Below are positions 1 to 14,003 of a stretch of DNA of 64,000 bases, piece after piece (the first letter of the stretch is position 1; each line of letters begins with the position of its first letter). The notes beneath the pieces were generated by a model. It worked only from the letters and a program-made list of their open reading frames with translations. It did no database searches and was not told where the DNA came from. Made by a program: the position numbers and the translations under genes. Origin of the DNA: Volvox africanus (Eukaryota > Chlorophyta > Chlorophyceae > Chlamydomonadales > Volvocaceae). The stretch lies in contig BSDZ01000055.1 of NCBI GenBank assembly GCA_030268105.1, positions 1 to 64,000 of the forward strand, written 5' to 3'.

Positions 1-384
1 CACGGACATGGCACACATACTATGACGTGCGACCCCACAGCTTCCACGTGCACAAAGTCAACAGGAATGCGCTTCATAAAAAGGTGCGTGCAGGCTGGTG
101 CCAGACATCCATCCGTGCGGCTGGATGGGCAGTCTCACGGATGGCCAGGCTTCCATCTCATCTGTGCTGCTTTGCTGACTGTGCCTGCCTGCAAACGTAT
201 GCAGCTCCATTCCTTTCTTCATGTGGCTCACGTGTGCACTTTCTTGCACGGCCAGAACCCCCTTCCCGCCCGCTGACCTGTGTCGTACATGCAGTCACGT
301 GTGGTCTCGGACGTGAGCGTAGCGCATGGAAGGGGCTCCGTCCGGGCTGCGTTTTTGTCGTTTTGTTTTGTATGCTAGGTATGT
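1..384 (+). repeat. Partial satellite unit at left edge (S allele)
   Basis: This is the last 384 bases of a unit, entering at unit offset 231. It differs from the consensus in two places. A T is missing after base 24 (TATGACGTGC instead of TATGTACGTGC), and the A run at 78-82 has five A instead of four. The two changes cancel in length. The variable site at 196-205 carries the short allele CGTATGCAGC. Confidence 0.95.
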
Positions 385-1009
385 GTGGCATGGATGCGGC
401 AGATGGGGTGTGGTGGCATGGATCGTTCATACCATGGTGAAAACCGCCCATCCCATCAGCACTGGGCACGTAAGCACCATTGGGCCAAATCAGTAGTACG
501 GTGGGGGACCACGTGCGAACCCTTGGTGACGATCTGTTGCGCACCGTTTGGACGGCAACCCATGCGCACAGATCCAACGCCTTGCCCCACGACCCCACGA
601 CACGGCACACACCCACACGGACATGGCACACATACTATGTACGTGCGACCCCACAGCTTCCACGTGCACAAAGTCAACAGGAATGCGCTTCATAAAAGGT
701 GCGTGCAGGCTGGTGCCAGACATCCATCCGTGCGGCTGGATGGGCAGTCTCACGGATGGCCAGGCTTCCATCTCATCTGTGCTGCTTTGCTGACTGTGCC
801 TGCCTGCAAACGTAGTGTTAGCTATGCAGCTCCATTCCTTTCTTCATGTGGCTCACGTGTGCACTTTCTTGCACGGCCAGAACCCCCTTCCCGCCCGCTG
901 ACCTGTGTCGTACATGCAGTCACGTGTGGTCTCGGACGTGAGCGTAGCGCATGGAAGGGGCTCCGTCCGGGCTGCGTTTTTGTCGTTTTGTTTTGTATGC
1001 TAGGTATGT
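385..1009 (+). repeat. Variant unit, 625 bp (+10 allele)
   Basis: The variable site at 811-829 reads CGTAGTGTTAGCTATGCAG, which equals L with one T missing after CGTA. The rest of the unit matches the consensus. The changed length joins two frames into a 226-codon open frame at 385-1065, considered fortuitous. Confidence 0.93.
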
Positions 1010-1635
1010 GTGGCATGGATGCGGCAGATGGGGTGTGGTGGCATGGATCGTTCATACCATGGTGAAAACCGCCCATCCCATCAGCACTGGGCACGTAAGC
1101 ACCATTGGGCCAAATCAGTAGTACGGTGGGGGACCACGTGCGAACCCTTGGTGACGATCTGTTGCGCACCGTTTGGACGGCAACCCATGCGCACAGATCC
1201 AACGCCTTGCCCCACGACCCCACGACACGGCACACACCCACACGGACATGGCACACATACTATGTACGTGCGACCCCACAGCTTCCACGTGCACAAAGTC
1301 AACAGGAATGCGCTTCATAAAAGGTGCGTGCAGGCTGGTGCCAGACATCCATCCGTGCGGCTGGATGGGCAGTCTCACGGATGGCCAGGCTTCCATCTCA
1401 TCTGTGCTGCTTTGCTGACTGTGCCTGCCTGCAAACGTATGTGTTAGCTATGCAGCTCCATTCCTTTCTTCATGTGGCTCACGTGTGCACTTTCTTGCAC
1501 GGCCAGAACCCCCTTCCCGCCCGCTGACCTGTGTCGTACATGCAGTCACGTGTGGTCTCGGACGTGAGCGTAGCGCATGGAAGGGGCTCCGTCCGGGCTG
1601 CGTTTTTGTCGTTTTGTTTTGTATGCTAGGTATGT
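1010..1635 (+). repeat. 626-bp unit (L allele)
   Basis: Long allele at 1436-1452; otherwise consensus. Confidence 0.93.
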
Positions 1636-1757
1636 GTGGCATGGATGCGGCAGATGGGGTGTGGTGGCATGGATCGTTCATACCATGGTGAAAACCGCCC
1701 ATCCCATCAGCACTGGGCACGTAAGCACCATTGGGCCAAATCAGTAGTACGGTGGGG

Positions 1758-1759
1758 AC
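1758..1759 (+). other. Dinucleotide difference in a 615-bp unit
   Basis: The unit starting at 1636 reads GGTGGGGACCCACG where all others read GGTGGGGGACCACG. This is either G-to-A and A-to-C at two adjacent positions, or loss of one G with gain of one C; unit length is unchanged. It lies two bases before a CACGTG site, which is intact. Confidence 0.9.
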
Positions 1760-2865
1760 CCACGTGCGAACCCTTGGTGACGATCTGTTGCGCACCGTTT
1801 GGACGGCAACCCATGCGCACAGATCCAACGCCTTGCCCCACGACCCCACGACACGGCACACACCCACACGGACATGGCACACATACTATGTACGTGCGAC
1901 CCCACAGCTTCCACGTGCACAAAGTCAACAGGAATGCGCTTCATAAAAGGTGCGTGCAGGCTGGTGCCAGACATCCATCCGTGCGGCTGGATGGGCAGTC
2001 TCACGGATGGCCAGGCTTCCATCTCATCTGTGCTGCTTTGCTGACTGTGCCTGCCTGCAAACGTATGCAGCTCCATTCCTTTCTTCATGTGGCTCACGTG
2101 TGCACTTTCTTGCACGGCCAGAACCCCCTTCCCGCCCGCTGACCTGTGTCGTACATGCAGTCACGTGTGGTCTCGGACGTGAGCGTAGCGCATGGAAGGG
2201 GCTCCGTCCGGGCTGCGTTTTTGTCGTTTTGTTTTGTATGCTAGGTATGTGTGGCATGGATGCGGCAGATGGGGTGTGGTGGCATGGATCGTTCATACCA
2301 TGGTGAAAACCGCCCATCCCATCAGCACTGGGCACGTAAGCACCATTGGGCCAAATCAGTAGTACGGTGGGGGACCACGTGCGAACCCTTGGTGACGATC
2401 TGTTGCGCACCGTTTGGACGGCAACCCATGCGCACAGATCCAACGCCTTGCCCCACGACCCCACGACACGGCACACACCCACACGGACATGGCACACATA
2501 CTATGTACGTGCGACCCCACAGCTTCCACGTGCACAAAGTCAACAGGAATGCGCTTCATAAAAGGTGCGTGCAGGCTGGTGCCAGACATCCATCCGTGCG
2601 GCTGGATGGGCAGTCTCACGGATGGCCAGGCTTCCATCTCATCTGTGCTGCTTTGCTGACTGTGCCTGCCTGCAAACGTATGCAGCTCCATTCCTTTCTT
2701 CATGTGGCTCACGTGTGCACTTTCTTGCACGGCCAGAACCCCCTTCCCGCCCGCTGACCTGTGTCGTACATGCAGTCACGTGTGGTCTCGGACGTGAGCG
2801 TAGCGCATGGAAGGGGCTCCGTCCGGGCTGCGTTTTTGTCGTTTTGTTTTGTATGCTAGGTATGT

Positions 2866-3487
2866 GTGGCATGGATGCGGCAGATGGGGTGTGGTGGCAT
2901 GGATCGTTCATACCATGGTGAAAACCGCCCATCCCATCAGCACTGGGCACGTAAGCACCATTGGGCCAAATCAGTAGTACGGTGGGGGACCACGTGCGAA
3001 CCCTTGGTGACGATCTGTTGCGCACCGTTTGGACGGCAACCCATGCGCACAGATCCAACGCCTTGCCCCACGACCCCACGACACGGCACACACCACACGG
3101 ACATGGCACACATACTATGTACGTGCGACCCCACAGCTTCCACGTGCACAAAGTCAACAGGAATGCGCTTCATAAAAGGTGCGTGCAGGCTGGTGCCAGA
3201 CATCCATCCGTGCGGCTGGATGGGCAGTCTCACGGATGGCCAGGCTTCCATCTCATCTGTGCTGCTTTGCTGACTGTGCCTGCCTGCAAACGTATGTAGC
3301 TATGCAGCTCCATTCCTTTCTTCATGTGGCTCACGTGTGCACTTTCTTGCACGGCCAGAACCCCCTTCCCGCCCGCTGACCTGTGTCGTACATGCAGTCA
3401 CGTGTGGTCTCGGACGTGAGCGTAGCGCATGGAAGGGGCTCCGTCCGGGCTGCGTTTTTGTCGTTTTGTTTTGTATGCTAGGTATGT
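2866..3487 (+). repeat. Variant unit, 622 bp (+8 allele and 1-base deletion)
   Basis: Two changes combine. One C is missing from a CCC run at about 3093 (CACCACACGG instead of CACCCACACGG). The variable site at 3291-3307 reads CGTATGTAGCTATGCAG, which is L with three bases (TGT) missing. This +8 sequence differs from the +8 allele at 21221. Confidence 0.92.
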
Positions 3488-4717
3488 GTGGCATGGATGC
3501 GGCAGATGGGGTGTGGTGGCATGGATCGTTCATACCATGGTGAAAACCGCCCATCCCATCAGCACTGGGCACGTAAGCACCATTGGGCCAAATCAGTAGT
3601 ACGGTGGGGGACCACGTGCGAACCCTTGGTGACGATCTGTTGCGCACCGTTTGGACGGCAACCCATGCGCACAGATCCAACGCCTTGCCCCACGACCCCA
3701 CGACACGGCACACACCCACACGGACATGGCACACATACTATGTACGTGCGACCCCACAGCTTCCACGTGCACAAAGTCAACAGGAATGCGCTTCATAAAA
3801 GGTGCGTGCAGGCTGGTGCCAGACATCCATCCGTGCGGCTGGATGGGCAGTCTCACGGATGGCCAGGCTTCCATCTCATCTGTGCTGCTTTGCTGACTGT
3901 GCCTGCCTGCAAACGTATGCAGCTCCATTCCTTTCTTCATGTGGCTCACGTGTGCACTTTCTTGCACGGCCAGAACCCCCTTCCCGCCCGCTGACCTGTG
4001 TCGTACATGCAGTCACGTGTGGTCTCGGACGTGAGCGTAGCGCATGGAAGGGGCTCCGTCCGGGCTGCGTTTTTGTCGTTTTGTTTTGTATGCTAGGTAT
4101 GTGTGGCATGGATGCGGCAGATGGGGTGTGGTGGCATGGATCGTTCATACCATGGTGAAAACCGCCCATCCCATCAGCACTGGGCACGTAAGCACCATTG
4201 GGCCAAATCAGTAGTACGGTGGGGGACCACGTGCGAACCCTTGGTGACGATCTGTTGCGCACCGTTTGGACGGCAACCCATGCGCACAGATCCAACGCCT
4301 TGCCCCACGACCCCACGACACGGCACACACCCACACGGACATGGCACACATACTATGTACGTGCGACCCCACAGCTTCCACGTGCACAAAGTCAACAGGA
4401 ATGCGCTTCATAAAAGGTGCGTGCAGGCTGGTGCCAGACATCCATCCGTGCGGCTGGATGGGCAGTCTCACGGATGGCCAGGCTTCCATCTCATCTGTGC
4501 TGCTTTGCTGACTGTGCCTGCCTGCAAACGTATGCAGCTCCATTCCTTTCTTCATGTGGCTCACGTGTGCACTTTCTTGCACGGCCAGAACCCCCTTCCC
4601 GCCCGCTGACCTGTGTCGTACATGCAGTCACGTGTGGTCTCGGACGTGAGCGTAGCGCATGGAAGGGGCTCCGTCCGGGCTGCGTTTTTGTCGTTTTGTT
4701 TTGTATGCTAGGTATGT

Positions 4718-5343
4718 GTGGCATGGATGCGGCAGATGGGGTGTGGTGGCATGGATCGTTCATACCATGGTGAAAACCGCCCATCCCATCAGCACTGGGC
4801 ACGTAAGCACCATTGGGCCAAATCAGTAGTACGGTGGGGGACCACGTGCGAACCCTTGGTGACGATCTGTTGCGCACCGTTTGGACGGCAACCCATGCGC
4901 ACAGATCCAACGCCTTGCCCCACGACCCCACGACACGGCACACACCCACACGGACATGGCACACATACTATGTACGTGCGACCCCACAGCTTCCACGTGC
5001 ACAAAGTCAACAGGAATGCGCTTCATAAAAGGTGCGTGCAGGCTGGTGCCAGACATCCATCCGTGCGGCTGGATGGGCAGTCTCACGGATGGCCAGGCTT
5101 CCATCTCATCTGTGCTGCTTTGCTGACTGTGCCTGCCTGCAAACGTATGTGTTAGCTATGCAGCTCCATTCCTTTCTTCATGTGGCTCACGTGTGCACTT
5201 TCTTGCACGGCCAGAACCCCCTTCCCGCCCGCTGACCTGTGTCGTACATGCAGTCACGTGTGGTCTCGGACGTGAGCGTAGCGCATGGAAGGGGCTCCGT
5301 CCGGGCTGCGTTTTTGTCGTTTTGTTTTGTATGCTAGGTATGT
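4718..5343 (+). repeat. 626-bp unit (L allele)
   Basis: Long allele at 5144-5160; otherwise consensus. Followed directly by a +6 unit and, after that, another L unit. Confidence 0.93.
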
Positions 5344-5964
5344 GTGGCATGGATGCGGCAGATGGGGTGTGGTGGCATGGATCGTTCATACCATGGTGAA
5401 AACCGCCCATCCCATCAGCACTGGGCACGTAAGCACCATTGGGCCAAATCAGTAGTACGGTGGGGGACCACGTGCGAACCCTTGGTGACGATCTGTTGCG
5501 CACCGTTTGGACGGCAACCCATGCGCACAGATCCAACGCCTTGCCCCACGACCCCACGACACGGCACACACCCACACGGACATGGCACACATACTATGTA
5601 CGTGCGACCCCACAGCTTCCACGTGCACAAAGTCAACAGGAATGCGCTTCATAAAAGGTGCGTGCAGGCTGGTGCCAGACATCCATCCGTGCGGCTGGAT
5701 GGGCAGTCTCACGGATGGCCAGGCTTCCATCTCATCTGTGCTGCTTTGCTGACTGTGCCTGCCTGCAAACGTATAGCTATGCAGCTCCATTCCTTTCTTC
5801 ATGTGGCTCACGTGTGCACTTTCTTGCACGGCCAGAACCCCCTTCCCGCCCGCTGACCTGTGTCGTACATGCAGTCACGTGTGGTCTCGGACGTGAGCGT
5901 AGCGCATGGAAGGGGCTCCGTCCGGGCTGCGTTTTTGTCGTTTTGTTTTGTATGCTAGGTATGT
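5344..5964 (+). repeat. Variant unit, 621 bp (+6 allele, first of three)
   Basis: The variable site at 5770-5784 reads CGTATAGCTATGCAG, equal to L with five bases (TGTGT) missing. The same allele recurs in the units at 9073 and 14619. This copy is flanked by L units, whereas the other two are flanked by S units. Confidence 0.93.
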
Positions 5965-6590
5965 GTGGCATGGATGCGGCAGATGGGGTGTGGTGGCATG
6001 GATCGTTCATACCATGGTGAAAACCGCCCATCCCATCAGCACTGGGCACGTAAGCACCATTGGGCCAAATCAGTAGTACGGTGGGGGACCACGTGCGAAC
6101 CCTTGGTGACGATCTGTTGCGCACCGTTTGGACGGCAACCCATGCGCACAGATCCAACGCCTTGCCCCACGACCCCACGACACGGCACACACCCACACGG
6201 ACATGGCACACATACTATGTACGTGCGACCCCACAGCTTCCACGTGCACAAAGTCAACAGGAATGCGCTTCATAAAAGGTGCGTGCAGGCTGGTGCCAGA
6301 CATCCATCCGTGCGGCTGGATGGGCAGTCTCACGGATGGCCAGGCTTCCATCTCATCTGTGCTGCTTTGCTGACTGTGCCTGCCTGCAAACGTATGTGTT
6401 AGCTATGCAGCTCCATTCCTTTCTTCATGTGGCTCACGTGTGCACTTTCTTGCACGGCCAGAACCCCCTTCCCGCCCGCTGACCTGTGTCGTACATGCAG
6501 TCACGTGTGGTCTCGGACGTGAGCGTAGCGCATGGAAGGGGCTCCGTCCGGGCTGCGTTTTTGTCGTTTTGTTTTGTATGCTAGGTATGT
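5965..6590 (+). repeat. 626-bp unit (L allele)
   Basis: Long allele at 6391-6407; otherwise consensus. Confidence 0.93.
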
Positions 6591-7205
6591 GTGGCATGGA
6601 TGCGGCAGATGGGGTGTGGTGGCATGGATCGTTCATACCATGGTGAAAACCGCCCATCCCATCAGCACTGGGCACGTAAGCACCATTGGGCCAAATCAGT
6701 AGTACGGTGGGGGACCACGTGCGAACCCTTGGTGACGATCTGTTGCGCACCGTTTGGACGGCAACCCATGCGCACAGATCCAACGCCTTGCCCCACGACC
6801 CCACGACACGGCACACACCCACACGGACATGGCACACATACTATGTACGTGCGACCCCACAGCTTCCACGTGCACAAAGTCAACAGGAATGCGCTTCATA
6901 AAAGGTGCGTGCAGGCTGGTGCCAGACATCCATCCGTGCGGCTGGATGGGCAGTCTCACGGATGGCCAGGCTTCCATCTCATCTGTGCTGCTTTGCTGAC
7001 TGTGCCTGCCTGCAAACGTATGCAGCTCCATTCCTTTCTTCATGTGGCTCACGTGTGCACTTTCTTGCACGGCCAGAACCCCCTTCCCGCCCGCTGACCT
7101 GTGTCGTACATGCAGTCACGTGTGGTCTCGGACGTGAGCGTAGCGCATGGAAGGGGCTCCGTCCGGGCTGCGTTTTTGTCGTTTTGTTTTGTATGCTAGG
7201 TATGT

Positions 7206-8457
7206 GTGGCATGGATGCGGCAGATGGGGTGTGGTGGCATGGATCGTTCATACCATGGTGAAAACCGCCCATCCCATCAGCACTGGGCACGTAAGCACCA
7301 TTGGGCCAAATCAGTAGTACGGTGGGGGACCACGTGCGAACCCTTGGTGACGATCTGTTGCGCACCGTTTGGACGGCAACCCATGCGCACAGATCCAACG
7401 CCTTGCCCCACGACCCCACGACACGGCACACACCCACACGGACATGGCACACATACTATGTACGTGCGACCCCACAGCTTCCACGTGCACAAAGTCAACA
7501 GGAATGCGCTTCATAAAAGGTGCGTGCAGGCTGGTGCCAGACATCCATCCGTGCGGCTGGATGGGCAGTCTCACGGATGGCCAGGCTTCCATCTCATCTG
7601 TGCTGCTTTGCTGACTGTGCCTGCCTGCAAACGTATGTGTTAGCTATGCAGCTCCATTCCTTTCTTCATGTGGCTCACGTGTGCACTTTCTTGCACGGCC
7701 AGAACCCCCTTCCCGCCCGCTGACCTGTGTCGTACATGCAGTCACGTGTGGTCTCGGACGTGAGCGTAGCGCATGGAAGGGGCTCCGTCCGGGCTGCGTT
7801 TTTGTCGTTTTGTTTTGTATGCTAGGTATGTGTGGCATGGATGCGGCAGATGGGGTGTGGTGGCATGGATCGTTCATACCATGGTGAAAACCGCCCATCC
7901 CATCAGCACTGGGCACGTAAGCACCATTGGGCCAAATCAGTAGTACGGTGGGGGACCACGTGCGAACCCTTGGTGACGATCTGTTGCGCACCGTTTGGAC
8001 GGCAACCCATGCGCACAGATCCAACGCCTTGCCCCACGACCCCACGACACGGCACACACCCACACGGACATGGCACACATACTATGTACGTGCGACCCCA
8101 CAGCTTCCACGTGCACAAAGTCAACAGGAATGCGCTTCATAAAAGGTGCGTGCAGGCTGGTGCCAGACATCCATCCGTGCGGCTGGATGGGCAGTCTCAC
8201 GGATGGCCAGGCTTCCATCTCATCTGTGCTGCTTTGCTGACTGTGCCTGCCTGCAAACGTATGTGTTAGCTATGCAGCTCCATTCCTTTCTTCATGTGGC
8301 TCACGTGTGCACTTTCTTGCACGGCCAGAACCCCCTTCCCGCCCGCTGACCTGTGTCGTACATGCAGTCACGTGTGGTCTCGGACGTGAGCGTAGCGCAT
8401 GGAAGGGGCTCCGTCCGGGCTGCGTTTTTGTCGTTTTGTTTTGTATGCTAGGTATGT
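7206..8457 (+). repeat. Two consecutive 626-bp units (L allele)
   Basis: Units at 7206 and 7832 carry the long allele at 7632-7648 and 8258-8274; otherwise consensus. Confidence 0.93.
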
Positions 8458-9072
8458 GTGGCATGGATGCGGCAGATGGGGTGTGGTGGCATGGATCGTT
8501 CATACCATGGTGAAAACCGCCCATCCCATCAGCACTGGGCACGTAAGCACCATTGGGCCAAATCAGTAGTACGGTGGGGGACCACGTGCGAACCCTTGGT
8601 GACGATCTGTTGCGCACCGTTTGGACGGCAACCCATGCGCACAGATCCAACGCCTTGCCCCACGACCCCACGACACGGCACACACCCACACGGACATGGC
8701 ACACATACTATGTACGTGCGACCCCACAGCTTCCACGTGCACAAAGTCAACAGGAATGCGCTTCATAAAAGGTGCGTGCAGGCTGGTGCCAGACATCCAT
8801 CCGTGCGGCTGGATGGGCAGTCTCACGGATGGCCAGGCTTCCATCTCATCTGTGCTGCTTTGCTGACTGTGCCTGCCTGCAAACGTATGCAGCTCCATTC
8901 CTTTCTTCATGTGGCTCACGTGTGCACTTTCTTGCACGGCCAGAACCCCCTTCCCGCCCGCTGACCTGTGTCGTACATGCAGTCACGTGTGGTCTCGGAC
9001 GTGAGCGTAGCGCATGGAAGGGGCTCCGTCCGGGCTGCGTTTTTGTCGTTTTGTTTTGTATGCTAGGTATGT

Positions 9073-9693
9073 GTGGCATGGATGCGGCAGATGGGGTGTG
9101 GTGGCATGGATCGTTCATACCATGGTGAAAACCGCCCATCCCATCAGCACTGGGCACGTAAGCACCATTGGGCCAAATCAGTAGTACGGTGGGGGACCAC
9201 GTGCGAACCCTTGGTGACGATCTGTTGCGCACCGTTTGGACGGCAACCCATGCGCACAGATCCAACGCCTTGCCCCACGACCCCACGACACGGCACACAC
9301 CCACACGGACATGGCACACATACTATGTACGTGCGACCCCACAGCTTCCACGTGCACAAAGTCAACAGGAATGCGCTTCATAAAAGGTGCGTGCAGGCTG
9401 GTGCCAGACATCCATCCGTGCGGCTGGATGGGCAGTCTCACGGATGGCCAGGCTTCCATCTCATCTGTGCTGCTTTGCTGACTGTGCCTGCCTGCAAACG
9501 TATAGCTATGCAGCTCCATTCCTTTCTTCATGTGGCTCACGTGTGCACTTTCTTGCACGGCCAGAACCCCCTTCCCGCCCGCTGACCTGTGTCGTACATG
9601 CAGTCACGTGTGGTCTCGGACGTGAGCGTAGCGCATGGAAGGGGCTCCGTCCGGGCTGCGTTTTTGTCGTTTTGTTTTGTATGCTAGGTATGT
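9073..9693 (+). repeat. Variant unit, 621 bp (+6 allele, second of three)
   Basis: The variable site at 9499-9513 reads CGTATAGCTATGCAG, identical to the units at 5344 and 14619. Neighbouring units on both sides are S. Confidence 0.93.
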
Positions 9694-10308
9694 GTGGCAT
9701 GGATGCGGCAGATGGGGTGTGGTGGCATGGATCGTTCATACCATGGTGAAAACCGCCCATCCCATCAGCACTGGGCACGTAAGCACCATTGGGCCAAATC
9801 AGTAGTACGGTGGGGGACCACGTGCGAACCCTTGGTGACGATCTGTTGCGCACCGTTTGGACGGCAACCCATGCGCACAGATCCAACGCCTTGCCCCACG
9901 ACCCCACGACACGGCACACACCCACACGGACATGGCACACATACTATGTACGTGCGACCCCACAGCTTCCACGTGCACAAAGTCAACAGGAATGCGCTTC
10001 ATAAAAGGTGCGTGCAGGCTGGTGCCAGACATCCATCCGTGCGGCTGGATGGGCAGTCTCACGGATGGCCAGGCTTCCATCTCATCTGTGCTGCTTTGCT
10101 GACTGTGCCTGCCTGCAAACGTATGCAGCTCCATTCCTTTCTTCATGTGGCTCACGTGTGCACTTTCTTGCACGGCCAGAACCCCCTTCCCGCCCGCTGA
10201 CCTGTGTCGTACATGCAGTCACGTGTGGTCTCGGACGTGAGCGTAGCGCATGGAAGGGGCTCCGTCCGGGCTGCGTTTTTGTCGTTTTGTTTTGTATGCT
10301 AGGTATGT

Positions 10309-10927
10309 GTGGCATGGATGCGGCAGATGGGGTGTGGTGGCATGGATCGTTCATACCATGGTGAAAACCGCCCATCCCATCAGCACTGGGCACGTAAGCA
10401 CCATTGGGCCAAATCAGTAGTACGGTGGGGGACCACGTGCGAACCCTTGGTGACGATCTGTTGCGCACCGTTTGGACGGCAACCCATGCGCACAGATCCA
10501 ACGCCTTGCCCCACGACCCCACGACACGGCACACACCCACACGGACATGGCACACATACTATGTACGTGCGACCCCACAGCTTCCACGTGCACAAAGTCA
10601 ACAGGAATGCGCTTCATAAAAGGTGCGTGCAGGCTGGTGCCAGACATCCATCCGTGCGGCTGGATGGGCAGTCTCACGGATGGCCAGGCTTCCATCTCAT
10701 CTGTGCTGCTTTGCTGACTGTGCCTGCCTGCAAACGTAGCTATGCAGCTCCATTCCTTTCTTCATGTGGCTCACGTGTGCACTTTCTTGCACGGCCAGAA
10801 CCCCCTTCCCGCCCGCTGACCTGTGTCGTACATGCAGTCACGTGTGGTCTCGGACGTGAGCGTAGCGCATGGAAGGGGCTCCGTCCGGGCTGCGTTTTTG
10901 TCGTTTTGTTTTGTATGCTAGGTATGT
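10309..10927 (+). repeat. Variant unit, 619 bp (+4 allele)
   Basis: The variable site at 10735-10747 reads CGTAGCTATGCAG, equal to L with seven bases missing between two TA dinucleotides (2-bp microhomology). It is the shortest of the rare alleles. A 224-codon open frame at 10309-10983 results from the frame change. Confidence 0.93.
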
Positions 10928-13387
10928 GTGGCATGGATGCGGCAGATGGGGTGTGGTGGCATGGATCGTTCATACCATGGTGAAAACCGCCCATCCCATC
11001 AGCACTGGGCACGTAAGCACCATTGGGCCAAATCAGTAGTACGGTGGGGGACCACGTGCGAACCCTTGGTGACGATCTGTTGCGCACCGTTTGGACGGCA
11101 ACCCATGCGCACAGATCCAACGCCTTGCCCCACGACCCCACGACACGGCACACACCCACACGGACATGGCACACATACTATGTACGTGCGACCCCACAGC
11201 TTCCACGTGCACAAAGTCAACAGGAATGCGCTTCATAAAAGGTGCGTGCAGGCTGGTGCCAGACATCCATCCGTGCGGCTGGATGGGCAGTCTCACGGAT
11301 GGCCAGGCTTCCATCTCATCTGTGCTGCTTTGCTGACTGTGCCTGCCTGCAAACGTATGCAGCTCCATTCCTTTCTTCATGTGGCTCACGTGTGCACTTT
11401 CTTGCACGGCCAGAACCCCCTTCCCGCCCGCTGACCTGTGTCGTACATGCAGTCACGTGTGGTCTCGGACGTGAGCGTAGCGCATGGAAGGGGCTCCGTC
11501 CGGGCTGCGTTTTTGTCGTTTTGTTTTGTATGCTAGGTATGTGTGGCATGGATGCGGCAGATGGGGTGTGGTGGCATGGATCGTTCATACCATGGTGAAA
11601 ACCGCCCATCCCATCAGCACTGGGCACGTAAGCACCATTGGGCCAAATCAGTAGTACGGTGGGGGACCACGTGCGAACCCTTGGTGACGATCTGTTGCGC
11701 ACCGTTTGGACGGCAACCCATGCGCACAGATCCAACGCCTTGCCCCACGACCCCACGACACGGCACACACCCACACGGACATGGCACACATACTATGTAC
11801 GTGCGACCCCACAGCTTCCACGTGCACAAAGTCAACAGGAATGCGCTTCATAAAAGGTGCGTGCAGGCTGGTGCCAGACATCCATCCGTGCGGCTGGATG
11901 GGCAGTCTCACGGATGGCCAGGCTTCCATCTCATCTGTGCTGCTTTGCTGACTGTGCCTGCCTGCAAACGTATGCAGCTCCATTCCTTTCTTCATGTGGC
12001 TCACGTGTGCACTTTCTTGCACGGCCAGAACCCCCTTCCCGCCCGCTGACCTGTGTCGTACATGCAGTCACGTGTGGTCTCGGACGTGAGCGTAGCGCAT
12101 GGAAGGGGCTCCGTCCGGGCTGCGTTTTTGTCGTTTTGTTTTGTATGCTAGGTATGTGTGGCATGGATGCGGCAGATGGGGTGTGGTGGCATGGATCGTT
12201 CATACCATGGTGAAAACCGCCCATCCCATCAGCACTGGGCACGTAAGCACCATTGGGCCAAATCAGTAGTACGGTGGGGGACCACGTGCGAACCCTTGGT
12301 GACGATCTGTTGCGCACCGTTTGGACGGCAACCCATGCGCACAGATCCAACGCCTTGCCCCACGACCCCACGACACGGCACACACCCACACGGACATGGC
12401 ACACATACTATGTACGTGCGACCCCACAGCTTCCACGTGCACAAAGTCAACAGGAATGCGCTTCATAAAAGGTGCGTGCAGGCTGGTGCCAGACATCCAT
12501 CCGTGCGGCTGGATGGGCAGTCTCACGGATGGCCAGGCTTCCATCTCATCTGTGCTGCTTTGCTGACTGTGCCTGCCTGCAAACGTATGCAGCTCCATTC
12601 CTTTCTTCATGTGGCTCACGTGTGCACTTTCTTGCACGGCCAGAACCCCCTTCCCGCCCGCTGACCTGTGTCGTACATGCAGTCACGTGTGGTCTCGGAC
12701 GTGAGCGTAGCGCATGGAAGGGGCTCCGTCCGGGCTGCGTTTTTGTCGTTTTGTTTTGTATGCTAGGTATGTGTGGCATGGATGCGGCAGATGGGGTGTG
12801 GTGGCATGGATCGTTCATACCATGGTGAAAACCGCCCATCCCATCAGCACTGGGCACGTAAGCACCATTGGGCCAAATCAGTAGTACGGTGGGGGACCAC
12901 GTGCGAACCCTTGGTGACGATCTGTTGCGCACCGTTTGGACGGCAACCCATGCGCACAGATCCAACGCCTTGCCCCACGACCCCACGACACGGCACACAC
13001 CCACACGGACATGGCACACATACTATGTACGTGCGACCCCACAGCTTCCACGTGCACAAAGTCAACAGGAATGCGCTTCATAAAAGGTGCGTGCAGGCTG
13101 GTGCCAGACATCCATCCGTGCGGCTGGATGGGCAGTCTCACGGATGGCCAGGCTTCCATCTCATCTGTGCTGCTTTGCTGACTGTGCCTGCCTGCAAACG
13201 TATGCAGCTCCATTCCTTTCTTCATGTGGCTCACGTGTGCACTTTCTTGCACGGCCAGAACCCCCTTCCCGCCCGCTGACCTGTGTCGTACATGCAGTCA
13301 CGTGTGGTCTCGGACGTGAGCGTAGCGCATGGAAGGGGCTCCGTCCGGGCTGCGTTTTTGTCGTTTTGTTTTGTATGCTAGGTATGT

Positions 13388-14003
13388 GTGGCATGGATGC
13401 GGCAGATGGGGTGTGGTGGCATGGATCGTTCATACCATGGTGAAAACCGCCCATCCCATCAGCACTGGGCACGTAAGCACCATTGGGCCAAATCAGTAGT
13501 ACGGTGGGGGACCACGTGCGAACCCTTGGTGACGATCTGTTGCGCACCGTTTGGACGGCAACCCATGCGCACAGATCCAACGCCTTGCCCCACGACCCCA
13601 CGACACGGCACACACCCACACGGACATGGCACACATACTATGTACGTGCGACCCCACAGCTTCCACGTGCACAAAGTCAACAGGAATGCGCTTCATAAAA
13701 GGTGCGTGCAGGCTGGTGCCAGACATCCATCCGTGCGGCTGGATGGGCAGTCTCACGGATGGCCAGGCTTCCATCTCATCTGTGCTGCTTTGCTGACTGT
13801 GCCTGCCTGCAAACGTATGCAGCTCCATTCCTTTCTTCATGTGGCTCACGTGTGCACTTTCTTGCACGGCCAGAACCCCCTTCCCGCCCGCTGACCTGTG
13901 TCGTACATGCAGTCACGTGTGGTCTCGGACGTGAGCGTAGCGCATGGAAGGGGCTCCGTCCGGGCTGCGTTTTTGTCGTTTTTCTTTTGTATGCTAGGTA
14001 TGT
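13388..14003 (+). repeat. Variant unit, 616 bp (change in T-rich tract)
   Basis: The variable site is S. The extra base is in the T-rich tract at 13979-13988, where five T then C (13984) replace four T then G. This is the only variant of that tract seen in the window, and it sits in a homopolymer context, so a consensus-calling error is possible. Confidence 0.9.

Noticed and set aside
385..891. Repeated open frames of about 70-170 codons on both strands in each unit, as protein genes
   Set aside because: Several overlapping frames of similar length exist on both strands at the same place, stops close all six frames in each unit, amino-acid composition is odd (Cys, His, Trp, Pro, Arg rich), many need a GTG or other non-ATG start, and no domain is recognisable. 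This is what GC-rich repeat DNA gives by chance.
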